5,543 bases of DNA, taken from assembly GCA_023257915.1 (NCBI GenBank), contig JALRBB010000117.1, positions 1 to 5,543 on the forward strand, read 5' to 3'. The notes under the pieces are model-generated. The model was not told the DNA's origin, made no database searches, and saw only the letters and a list, made by a program, of their open reading frames with translations. Both the position numbers and the translations under genes were made by a program. Shown here piece after piece: positions 1 through 5,278 of the stretch. This DNA comes from Quisquiliibacterium sp. GTDB taxonomy: Bacteria > Pseudomonadota > Gammaproteobacteria > Burkholderiales > Burkholderiaceae_E. Numbering within the stretch: the first letter of the stretch is position 1; the number at the start of each line of letters is the position of its first letter.

Positions 1-1014
1 CCGATCGAACTCTCCGAACTGCAGGGAATGGATTTCGATCTCGGGTTGCTGGGATTTGATCAGGACGAACTCGCCAAGCTGCTCGATCCCGGCGTGCAGG
101 AAGGCATGACCGATCCGGACGAGATTCCCGCGCCACCGGACGAGGCAACCACCAAACCGGGCGACCTGTGGATTCTCGGCGAGCATCGCCTGCTGTGCGG
201 GGACAGCAGTAGTCCGCAGGATCTTGACCGCCTACTCGATGGCCAGCCGATCCATCTTTGCAACACAGATCCCCCATACAACGTGAAGGTGGAACCGCGC
301 AGCAACAACGCGATTGCCGCCGGTCTGTCGTCGTTCCAGGGAACGACGCATCACCAGTCGATGGACGTGGCCCGGCATCCGGAGAAGTCGAAACCGACGC
401 AGAAGAAGCTCCGGGCCAAGGATCGGCCACTGGCGAACGACTTCGTTTCGGACGAAGAGTTTGACCGCCTGCTCGACGCCTGGTTCGGCAACATTGCCCG
501 TGTGCTGGTGCCGGGTCGCGGGTTCTACATCTGGGGCGGCTACGCAAACTGCGCGAATTACCCGCCGTTCCTGAAGAAGCACGGACTGTACTTCTCACAG
601 GCCCTCATCTGGGACAAACAGCACCCCGTCCTCACGCGAAAGGACTTCATGGGGGCGCATGAATGGTGCTTCTACGGATGGAAGGAGGGAGCCGCCCACG
701 AGTTCTTCGGGCCGAACAACGCCACCGACCTCTGGCATGTGAAGAAGGTCAACCCGCAGAGCATGGTCCATCTGACCGAGAAGCCGGTCGAACTGGCGGT
801 GCGGGCGATGCAGTTCTCATCCCGGACCGGCGAAAACGTCCTCGACCTGTTCGGCGGCAGCGGCTCAACCCTGATCGCCGCTCAGCAGACCGGACGCCGG
901 GCGTACCTGATGGAACTCGACCCGCTCTACTGCGACGTGATTGTGCAGCGATATGAGCAGTTCACGGGCAACCAGGCGGACCGCTTCAGCGCCGTGTTGG
1001 AGAATGCGGCGTGA
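1..1014 (+). CDS. ParB-type DNA methyltransferase, 5' truncated by the window edge
   Basis: This is the C-terminal part of an S-adenosylmethionine-dependent DNA methyltransferase. The frame is open from base 1 and the first ATG (28) lies inside a conserved stretch, so the true start is upstream. The opening residues, rich in LxxLxxxDFDLGLLGFDxDEL, match the end of the ParB/sulfiredoxin-like N-terminal domain that is often fused to such methylases in phages and plasmids. Next come a GDLWILGEHRLLCGD segment, the catalytic DPPY motif (268-279) and the AdoMet-binding FGGSGS motif (850-867). The catalytic motif precedes the AdoMet motif, which is the beta-class order. DPPY favours N6-adenine methylation, though N4-cytosine cannot be excluded. 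The target sequence cannot be read from the protein. No restriction endonuclease lies beside it, so it may be an orphan methylase. The last 29 bases overlap the 3' end of the convergent merR. Confidence 0.9.
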   Translation, partial: PIELSELQGMDFDLGLLGFDQDELAKLLDPGVQEGMTDPDEIPAPPDEATTKPGDLWILGEHRLLCGDSSSPQDLDRLLDGQPIHLCNTDPPYNVKVEPRSNNAIAAGLSSFQGTTHHQSMDVARHPEKSKPTQKKLRAKDRPLANDFVSDEEFDRLLDAWFGNIARVLVPGRGFYIWGGYANCANYPPFLKKHGLYFSQALIWDKQHPVLTRKDFMGAHEWCFYGWKEGAAHEFFGPNNATDLWHVKKVNPQSMVHLTEKPVELAVRAMQFSSRTGENVLDLFGGSGSTLIAAQQTGRRAYLMELDPLYCDVIVQRYEQFTGNQADRFSAVLENAA

Positions 1015-1426
1015 CTGTGCTTGCGAGGTCGATTTCACGGATGACACAACATGGTTCACTCAGCTTGCTGCGTCGGCACTTCTTGAGCGCTGACTGCAGC
1101 ACCTGTTGCACGTCTCGCAGATCTCGCAACTTCTGATCAACGTCCGCGAGTCTTTGTTCTATGATCGGCTGCACTTCCCGACATTGCGGCAATACACCGC
1201 CTTCGGTGGAAAGCAGAATTCGGATGTCGTCCAGCGTGAATCCGATCCCCTGCGCCGCGCGGATGAACTTCACTTTCCGCAGCGAATCATCCGTGTACAG
1301 CCGATAGTTGCCGGCGCTGCGGTCCTCCGCTTCGATCAGGCCGACACGCTCGTAGTACCTCAACGTGGTCGTTGGAATCTCGGCCGCACTGGCCAGTTGG
1401 CTGATGGTGTATTCCCCCTCGCGCAT
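986..1426 (-). CDS. merR: Mercury-responsive MerR transcriptional regulator
   Basis: This 146-residue MerR-family activator/repressor is predicted to bind the divergent operator at 1468-1491 and to remodel that promoter when Hg(II) binds. The N-terminal winged helix (residues 5-72) has the family signatures TLRYYERVGLI, GNYRLY and FIRAAQGIGFTLDDI. A long dimerisation helix follows. Cysteines occur at residues 82, 117 and 126, the same positions and spacings (35 and 9) as the three Hg(II)-ligand cysteines of Tn501 MerR. This distinguishes it from CueR, ZntR and CadR types; an extra Cys sits at 127. The 146-residue length is typical of MerR. The ATG at 1426 has only a weak purine-rich RBS. The last nine or so codons run antisense through the end of the methyltransferase gene, so the tail after about residue 135 is probably not conserved. 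Autoregulation is likely but inferred. Confidence 0.9.
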   Translation of the reverse strand: MREGEYTISQLASAAEIPTTTLRYYERVGLIEAEDRSAGNYRLYTDDSLRKVKFIRAAQGIGFTLDDIRILLSTEGGVLPQCREVQPIIEQRLADVDQKLRDLRDVQQVLQSALKKCRRSKLSEPCCVIREIDLASTVTPHSPTRR

Positions 1427-1465
1427 GGTTCCGCCGCTTCGTTTTCCAAAATCTTCCGTTCGGGC

Positions 1466-1497
1466 TTGACCTTACACTTGAGTGCAAGGTCGATAAT
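1466..1497 (+). promoter_or_regulatory. MerR-dependent mer promoter with elongated spacer
   Basis: A -35 box TTGACC (1466-1471) and a -10 box GATAAT (1492-1497) are separated by 20 bp, longer than the 17 bp optimum. This is the hallmark of MerR-family promoters (19-20 bp), in which the activator untwists the DNA between the boxes. It points to the fusion gene at 1553 with a leader of roughly 50 nt. TAATAC (1494-1499) is an alternative -10 that would make the spacer 22 bp. Confidence 0.75.
1468..1491. promoter_or_regulatory. merO: MerR operator (near-perfect dyad)
   Basis: This 24-bp inverted repeat has 10 of 12 base pairs complementary. The left half reads GACCTTACACTT and the right half GAGTGCAAGGTC. 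It fills the spacer between the -35 and -10 boxes, where MerR-family dimers bind. The ACCTT/AAGGT ends resemble operators of the wider metal-responsive MerR family. It lies between divergent merR and the fusion gene, so one site could control both. Confidence 0.8.
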
Positions 1498-1552
1498 ACC
1501 CGCAGAGAGGGACGGACACAATCTGAAGCGGGCGTCGCCAAGGAATTGAAAC

Positions 1553-3049
1553 ATGAGCACTGATACGTCCACCGCAACGCGGACCGAGTGTCCGGTCTGT
1601 CGAACAAAAGGGAAGCGGGTTGCTGTTGTCACACTGCGCTCGCTACTCAAACCGGAACTCGCGACCACGCTGCAAGCAGGCGAATCGTGCGAGTGTTCCC
1701 CCGCCGGCGAGTGCCGGACACCAACCGAGGATACCGGCTGGCGGTTCTGCGACTCCGCAGGGTGCGAGGTCGTGTATTTCTCGGAGACGACCGAGCAGCA
1801 GTTCACGGAACCCGATCTGACAGTCGATGTCGGCGTCAAGCAGACCGACGGCCCACGACCACTGTGCTACTGCTTCGGTCACTCCGTAGCCAGCATCAAA
1901 GATGAACTTCGTGCGAAGGGGCGATCGGAAGCGCTCGAAGACATTCGGGTCAAGATGAAAGATCCGGGCTGCCACTGTGCGACCGCGAATCCATCCGGAG
2001 CATGCTGTCTGGGCAGCGTTTCGCGGGGGATCGAAACAGCCCATGCGGAATTGAACGCTGAGAATCCCGATGCTCCAGTTCCCGTCGTGCCGCCAAATCG
2101 CGGCGAGCGCATTGCGAAGATCGGAACGCTTGTTTCCGCCATCATGGCATCCAGCTGCTGCTGGCTACCGTTATTGCTGCTGGCCGTGGGAGTGTCGGGG
2201 GCCGGAATCGCGGCGACCCTGGAAACGTATCGGCCCGCTTTCATGGCCGTCACATTCGGTTTTCTCGCGGCCGCATTCTACTTCACGTATCGTCCCAGGA
2301 AGTCCGTAGCAGCGGGAGACAATTGCTGTGCGGTGGAGCAGGCAGCGGCAGATGATTGTTACGAGCGCATTCGAACTCGGCGATTCAGCATGATAGCGAT
2401 GAACAAGGTCATGCTATGGGGCGTCACTGTGCTGGCCGTGGCCTTTCTGCTGTTCCCAAGCTACGTCGGGACGCTGCTCGGCACCACCAGCGACACATCC
2501 GTGACGGAGAATATGAACCGGGTTGTCATCCACATTGAAGGAATGACGTGCGAAGGATGTGCCACGACAGTCGCGCAGGCGATTCGGCGGGTTCCCGGAG
2601 TCGCGGCCGTCGAAGTCAGCTATGAAAAGTCAGAAGCGATCGTCGGCGTTGAACCGGGTAACGATATCCCGGTGTCAAAGGTGCTGGCTGCGCTTCGAGA
2701 TGCCGGGTACGACGGAAACGTGCCAACCAACACTTCAATCGAGTCGGATCATCCCGATGATCCTGCGGCCGTCGATGAGCCGCAGAATATCGAGACCACG
2801 GAGACGGTGTTCCGCGTCGACGGAATGTCTTGCGACGGCTGTGCCACCGCACTGACGGAGTCGCTCCTCGCTGTTCCCGGCGTCACTGGTGCCCGCGTGG
2901 ACTTCAAGTCAGGGCGTGCTTACGTCCAAAACCCCTCCTGCTGCAAACCGCCCTCCGAAGCTGTTATCCAAGTCATCGAGACGTCTGGCTTTCGCGGTCA
3001 GATAGAAGAATCGCCCATCTCCCAGAGCCCGAAAGGAGATCCAAAGTGA
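1553..3049 (+). CDS. merT: Mercuric transporter fusion: CopZ-like domain, MerT, two MerP-like HMA domains
   Basis: This is a 498-residue mercuric ion uptake protein with extra domains at both ends. Residues 10-160 resemble the N-terminal Zn/[2Fe-2S] domain of Archaeoglobus-type CopZ: CPxC at 13-16, further Cys at 46, 48, 54, 66 and 71, then CYCFG (105-109), CHC (140-142) and NPSGACCLG (146-154). Residues 187-310 are a full MerT. TM1 carries the metal-transfer pair Cys202-Cys203, TM2 follows an ETYRP motif (about 227-246), loop cysteines lie at 258, 259 and 269, and TM3 is about 286-308. HMA domains follow at about 323-390 (GMTCEGC) and 417-484 (GMSCDGC); the second also has Cys463-Cys464. There are 24 cysteines in all. 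Ordinary MerT is about 116 residues with a separate MerP. By MerT topology the N-terminal domain should be cytoplasmic and the HMA domains periplasmic. The start is supported by AAGGA at 1540-1544. The substrate is inferred from MerT homology and the adjacent MerR. Confidence 0.88.
   Translation: MSTDTSTATRTECPVCRTKGKRVAVVTLRSLLKPELATTLQAGESCECSPAGECRTPTEDTGWRFCDSAGCEVVYFSETTEQQFTEPDLTVDVGVKQTDGPRPLCYCFGHSVASIKDELRAKGRSEALEDIRVKMKDPGCHCATANPSGACCLGSVSRGIETAHAELNAENPDAPVPVVPPNRGERIAKIGTLVSAIMASSCCWLPLLLLAVGVSGAGIAATLETYRPAFMAVTFGFLAAAFYFTYRPRKSVAAGDNCCAVEQAAADDCYERIRTRRFSMIAMNKVMLWGVTVLAVAFLLFPSYVGTLLGTTSDTSVTENMNRVVIHIEGMTCEGCATTVAQAIRRVPGVAAVEVSYEKSEAIVGVEPGNDIPVSKVLAALRDAGYDGNVPTNTSIESDHPDDPAAVDEPQNIETTETVFRVDGMSCDGCATALTESLLAVPGVTGARVDFKSGRAYVQNPSCCKPPSEAVIQVIETSGFRGQIEESPISQSPKGDPK
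3032..3048 (+). promoter_or_regulatory. Strong RBS fixing a GTG start that overlaps the upstream stop
   Basis: AAAGGAG (3032-3038) lies 7 nt before a GTG at 3046-3048. That GTG overlaps the TGA of the transporter gene (3047-3049) in a GTGA arrangement, which indicates translational coupling. It selects this start over the in-frame ATG at 2830, which is deep inside the upstream gene and would not give an exported protein. Confidence 0.8.
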
Positions 3050-3360
3050 AGAATCTGTTGTTTGTAAAGAAAGGATGGCTTCTCGCCGTCGTCGTCCTCA
3101 GCGCTGCCGCTGGTGCATATGGATTCAGCCAAGTTGGCGAACAGTCCGCGTGTCCGGGTCGCGTCGTTTGCCCGCTGACGGGCGAGGAAATCTGCAAGGA
3201 TCACTGTCCGCTTGTTGACGCCAGTCGGTCGGACTGTCCGGGCAAGATCGAATGCCCGCTGACCGGCGAATTCGTCTGCCGCGATCGATGTCCCCTCGGC
3301 GCGGCAGATTCCAAGGCCAGTGCCGAATCCGAACTTCCAGCATGCTGTCGCAATCATTAA
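3046..3360 (+). CDS. Small exported cysteine-repeat protein, putative metal binder
   Basis: This is a 104-residue protein of no family I recognise. Residues 1-27 look like a Sec signal or N-terminal anchor: lysines at 2, 8 and 9, then the hydrophobic stretch WLLAVVVLSAAAGAYGF. There is no lipobox Cys right after it. The rest is dominated by two 21-residue repeats (36-56 and 64-84, period 28). Each has CPG, then CPLTGE, then a closing CxDxCPL, giving four cysteines in the same places. A final CC pair (100-101) near the C-terminus brings the mature region to ten cysteines. Coupling to the transporter and control by the mer promoter suggest a role in mercury or soft-metal binding outside the inner membrane. 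That role is inferred from composition and context. Alternatives are a disulfide-stabilised structural domain or a general thiol buffer. Confidence 0.8.
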   Translation: MKNLLFVKKGWLLAVVVLSAAAGAYGFSQVGEQSACPGRVVCPLTGEEICKDHCPLVDASRSDCPGKIECPLTGEFVCRDRCPLGAADSKASAESELPACCRNH

Positions 3361-3432
3361 TGGCGATTGCAGCCTGCCTGCCGGGGGGCATCCGGTCGGT
3401 TGACGGTGCGAATGCAAATCACCAACGAGAGA

Positions 3433-3459
3433 ACGCCCGTACGTCGCAACGTCGGGCGT
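3433..3459. terminator. Stem-loop in the convergent gap, possible terminator
   Basis: ACGCCCG (3433-3439) pairs with CGGGCGT (3453-3459). After a single bulged T, ACGT pairs with ACGT around a CGCA loop, giving 11 base pairs. It sits between the end of the mer unit (3360) and the end of the opposing gene (3482), where a bidirectional terminator is expected. No T-tract follows on either strand, so intrinsic termination is uncertain. Confidence 0.4.
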
Positions 3460-3461
3460 CA

Positions 3462-3476
3462 CCGGGCGGAACCCGG
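3462..3476. terminator. Second small GC-rich hairpin in the convergent gap
   Basis: CCGGG (3462-3466) pairs with CCCGG (3472-3476) around a five-base loop, immediately after the hairpin at 3433-3459. It lies just beyond the end of the minus-strand gene and could act with the first hairpin as a transcript end. There is no T-tract. A stem this short and GC-rich can occur by chance. Confidence 0.25.
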
Positions 3477-3481
3477 GGTGG

Positions 3482-3769
3482 TTACTCTCCGGGACTGAAG
3501 ATCGTCCCGCACGAATCGCAGCGGACGAACTCGTCGTCCTGCCAGATCAGGCGATCGACGTCCGATTCGCCGCACTCCGGGCAGGGGAACGCGACCTCGT
3601 TGGTCGTCTCCGGCACCGGCGGGTCGAGTCGGTCCGCGATGGCGAGAAGAACCTCAACCAGGTCGTCGGCATCGATGGCCCGTGACCGATAGCCGTCGTT
3701 GATCGCCTGCTGCACAGCGGCGGTGACCTCGCGGATCGCATCGGCGATGGTGAGTTCAGGAGTCGCCAT
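3482..3769 (-). CDS. Small zinc-ribbon protein, function unknown
   Basis: This 95-residue protein has a helical N-terminal half (residues 6-48) and a C-terminal zinc ribbon formed by CPECG (63-67) and CDSCG (84-88). The two CxxC knuckles are 17 residues apart, as in single-metal zinc ribbons of DNA- or RNA-associated proteins. The pattern suggests structural Zn(II) binding; no catalytic residues are evident. The start at 3769 is well supported by AGGAGG at 3775-3780, 5 nt upstream. That RBS overlaps the stop of the preceding gene, so the two genes are probably co-transcribed and coupled. It is the last gene of a minus-strand series. Small proteins of this form are common in phages and plasmids. 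A specific role cannot be assigned. Confidence 0.75.
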   Translation of the reverse strand: MATPELTIADAIREVTAAVQQAINDGYRSRAIDADDLVEVLLAIADRLDPPVPETTNEVAFPCPECGESDVDRLIWQDDEFVRCDSCGTIFSPGE

Positions 3770-3778
3770 GATCGCCTC

Positions 3779-4381
3779 CTACTTCTTGAGGGCGAATTGA
3801 CCCCGGTCGACCTTCACGATCCGGGCGTCCTTCCCTTTGTTCTGAATCTCGCGGAGCAGCGCCGAGTACAGAGTCTGCGCGGGCGTCTTGCCGCCGGGGC
3901 TCGTCCAGTACCCCTTGGTCCCCATCGCGTCGATCATCGCCTTTGTCGTCATGGACACTTTGGATTCGGACAGCACTTTGACCGCCGCGTCGAGCTGGCT
4001 GAGCTTGCCATCGGTCTTGGGCTGGCGGGTCTTCGCCGGCTTCTTCGTGGCGGGCTTGGCCGGTTCAGTTTCCGTCGGCGGGGCTGTAGCATCGGCCATC
4101 GCCTCGGCTTCGCGGCGGCCGATCTCGACCCACTCCTCGTAATCCTTCTTGGTGAGCTTCTTCGCGAGCTCGTCGAGATAGAACCGGTCGGTCGTTTTCG
4201 AACGGTTGGGGTTACCGGTCTCCAGGTTGAACTCGATGGTCCGGCCTTCAAATGAGGCCCCATGTTCCGCGTCATCCTGGAGGCGACCGTTGGTCACCTC
4301 GATCAATTGACCTGAGTTTGTTTCGTAAATGTCACCCTTGCGGACGCTCGTAATCTTTGTGGTCTTGGTCTTGGTCGCCAT
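3779..4381 (-). CDS. HARE-HTH domain protein
   Basis: This is a 200-residue protein. Residues 127-199 (from KLSQLDAAVKVL to QFALKK) fit the HARE-HTH winged-helix fold: a helix with the AAVKVL pattern, an MTTKAMIDAM helix, a GYWTSPGGKTPAQTLYSALLREI stretch and the closing pattern FALKK. The family is known from RNA polymerase delta subunit, restriction endonucleases and chromatin proteins, and has been linked to modified-DNA recognition. Residues 10-75 form a small, probably beta-rich N-terminal domain I do not recognise. An Ala/Pro/Thr/Lys-rich linker (99-124) separates the two. I chose ATG 4381 over the longer frame from 4468 because GGGAG lies about 7 nt upstream and the extra 29 residues are low-complexity. 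Its stop is 9 bases from the next start. Binding DNA in the same element is likely; the target is unknown. Confidence 0.78.
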   Translation of the reverse strand: MATKTKTTKITSVRKGDIYETNSGQLIEVTNGRLQDDAEHGASFEGRTIEFNLETGNPNRSKTTDRFYLDELAKKLTKKDYEEWVEIGRREAEAMADATAPPTETEPAKPATKKPAKTRQPKTDGKLSQLDAAVKVLSESKVSMTTKAMIDAMGTKGYWTSPGGKTPAQTLYSALLREIQNKGKDARIVKVDRGQFALKK

Positions 4382-4471
4382 GATCGTACTCCCGTGTTGG
4401 TGATGGTCGGCTGCCATCGTCAGGCCGCGAGAACCACCCCGCGACGACGCCCATTGGCGTTTCGGCATTTG

Positions 4472-4693
4472 TCAGTCGCGGTCTACTCCGAACCCGGCTG
4501 CGTGGAGCTCATCCCGTTTCGCTCCGCGCGTTTTGCGAAGGGCGTTAGCGGTTGCCTCGATGGCGAACAGGATCACCTCTGCTGCTTCGGTGTCCTCACA
4601 GTCGAGGTCCGCCAGTCTGCGGTCGTGATCGACAAGCAGACGCTCGAGGTTTTGGAGCGTGCGGACCAGAGTGCTGTTGAGCGGTCGGGTCAT
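4472..4693 (-). CDS. Small helical protein, unknown
   Basis: This 73-residue protein is not one I recognise. It is predicted to be mostly helical, with heptad-like leucines in residues 9-30 (LVRTLQNLERLLVDHDRRLA) and a second helix around 36-55. It has one cysteine (Cys32), no signal peptide and no membrane segment. The start at 4693 is preceded by GAGGAA with 8 nt spacing. An ATG at 4708 lies within that RBS, and a still longer frame to 4987 overlaps another gene, so both were set aside. It sits 29 bases downstream of the preceding minus-strand gene and 90 bases before the HARE-HTH gene, in an apparent operon. A small adaptor or regulatory protein of a mobile element is possible but unsupported. 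Confidence 0.6.
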   Translation of the reverse strand: MTRPLNSTLVRTLQNLERLLVDHDRRLADLDCEDTEAAEVILFAIEATANALRKTRGAKRDELHAAGFGVDRD

Positions 4694-4722
4694 GGTGGCA
4701 TTCCTCATAGTTGGTGATGCGT

Positions 4723-4938
4723 TCAGACAGGGAATCCGAGGTCGCGGGCTTCGTCTTCGTTGACAACCCCCATCGCAAACGCGGCATACACCGCGTACTT
4801 CAGCGCGTCGTGCATTTGCTCGGCGTGACCCCAGTTGATTCGCTCCTGGTGGGGGATCGTGTTGGTGGCGGCCTGCATCCGGGTGAGGAGGGCGGCCATC
4901 GTTTCGGCGTGCTTCGCAGTCTTCTGGCGGGCGTTCAT
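4723..4938 (-). CDS. Small hypothetical protein, first gene of the minus-strand series
   Basis: This 71-residue protein is of unknown function. It is largely helical, with a basic N-terminus (MNARQKTAKH), a central polar region and a C-terminal stretch (ALKYAVYAAFAMGVVNEDEARDLGFP) that is moderately hydrophobic but too short and polar for a confident membrane segment. It has no cysteine or catalytic motif. The ATG at 4938 has AAGGGA about 6 nt upstream. A frame extending to 4992 exists but lacks a comparable RBS. It is the promoter-proximal gene of the series running from 4938 down to 3482 and is divergent from the gene at 5066. I saw no clear promoter in the 127-base gap between them. Confidence 0.6.
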   Translation of the reverse strand: MNARQKTAKHAETMAALLTRMQAATNTIPHQERINWGHAEQMHDALKYAVYAAFAMGVVNEDEARDLGFPV

Positions 4939-5040
4939 TGGTTGTCCCTTGGTTCGTGTTTTGTGGTTTGCATCGCGGTTGCGACATGACACGAGTTACC
5001 TCGGGTGCGGAACGTCATCCACTCAGTTCCGAGCAGAAAA

Positions 5041-5061
5041 AGCAGGTTTTCAGCAGGTTTT
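5041..5061. repeat. Tandem direct repeat AGCAGGTTTT
   Basis: AGCAGGTTTT occurs at 5041-5050 and 5052-5061, an 11-base period, with a partial AGCAG at 5032-5036 just before. The repeats end 4 bases before the ATG at 5066, inside the divergent gap, where an operator or iteron-like site could lie. They also take the place of a good Shine-Dalgarno; only AGG at 5055-5057 is available. Significance is uncertain. Confidence 0.45.
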
Positions 5062-5065
5062 TCAC

Positions 5066-5278
5066 ATGTCCGAACGCGGCCCCATCAACCCCCTGGCGCT
5101 CCTGATTGCTGACGCAGCGCAGCTGCTCTCGAAGGCCGGTGCGCGACAGATTCTGGTCGAGCAGATCAAGGCGGATGTGGCTGCCGGAGCGCCAACAAAC
5201 GCCGATGGGACGATCAACCTGGTGACATACGCAGCTTGGCTCTCGATCGCCCGTGGGGGACAAAGTAGTGGCGATTGA
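5066..5278 (+). CDS. Small hypothetical protein
   Basis: This 70-residue protein is not one I recognise. It has an N-terminal helix (residues 6-40: NPLALLIADAAQLLSKAGAR and following) and a C-terminal GAPTNADGTINLVTYAAWL stretch. The stretch looks like a turn or wing followed by a helix, a layout seen in small DNA-binding proteins such as Nu1-like phage packaging subunits; this resemblance is weak and by eye only. The ATG at 5066 is chosen because the frame upstream (from 4835) runs antisense through another gene. Its RBS is poor. Its end overlaps the start of the next gene by 11 bases, so the two are probably one transcription unit. Confidence 0.6.
   Translation: MSERGPINPLALLIADAAQLLSKAGARQILVEQIKADVAAGAPTNADGTINLVTYAAWLSIARGGQSSGD

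Noticed and set aside
1360..1839. Minus-strand frame of 159 codons across the mer promoter and the start of the transporter gene
   Set aside because: It runs antisense to a well-supported gene and through the operator; its sequence has no recognisable domain.
1643..2253. Two minus-strand frames (133 and 124 codons) inside the transporter gene
   Set aside because: They are antisense to the CopZ-like and MerT domains, whose motifs are unmistakable on the plus strand.
2830..3045. N-terminal extension of the small Cys-repeat protein back to ATG 2830
   Set aside because: The extension is out of frame within the second HMA domain, has no RBS, and would bury the signal peptide. GTG 3046 has a strong RBS.
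3797..4255. Plus-strand frame of 152 codons opposite the HARE-HTH gene
   Set aside because: It is a shadow frame with Leu/Arg/Gly-rich low-complexity sequence and no RBS; the minus-strand protein has a recognisable domain.
4447..4460. Five-base-pair hairpin ACGCC/GGCGT between two minus-strand genes
   Set aside because: The stem is short, there is no T-tract on the transcribed strand, and it lies inside an apparent operon; such stems are common by chance in GC-rich DNA.
4382..4468. Longer start for the HARE-HTH gene at 4468
   Set aside because: The extra 29 residues are low-complexity, and the ATG at 4381 has a good RBS.
4694..4987. Longer form of the 73-residue protein starting at 4987
   Set aside because: It would overlap the 71-residue gene almost entirely in another frame. 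The added sequence is Arg/Pro-rich shadow-type, and GAGGAA supports the 4693 start.
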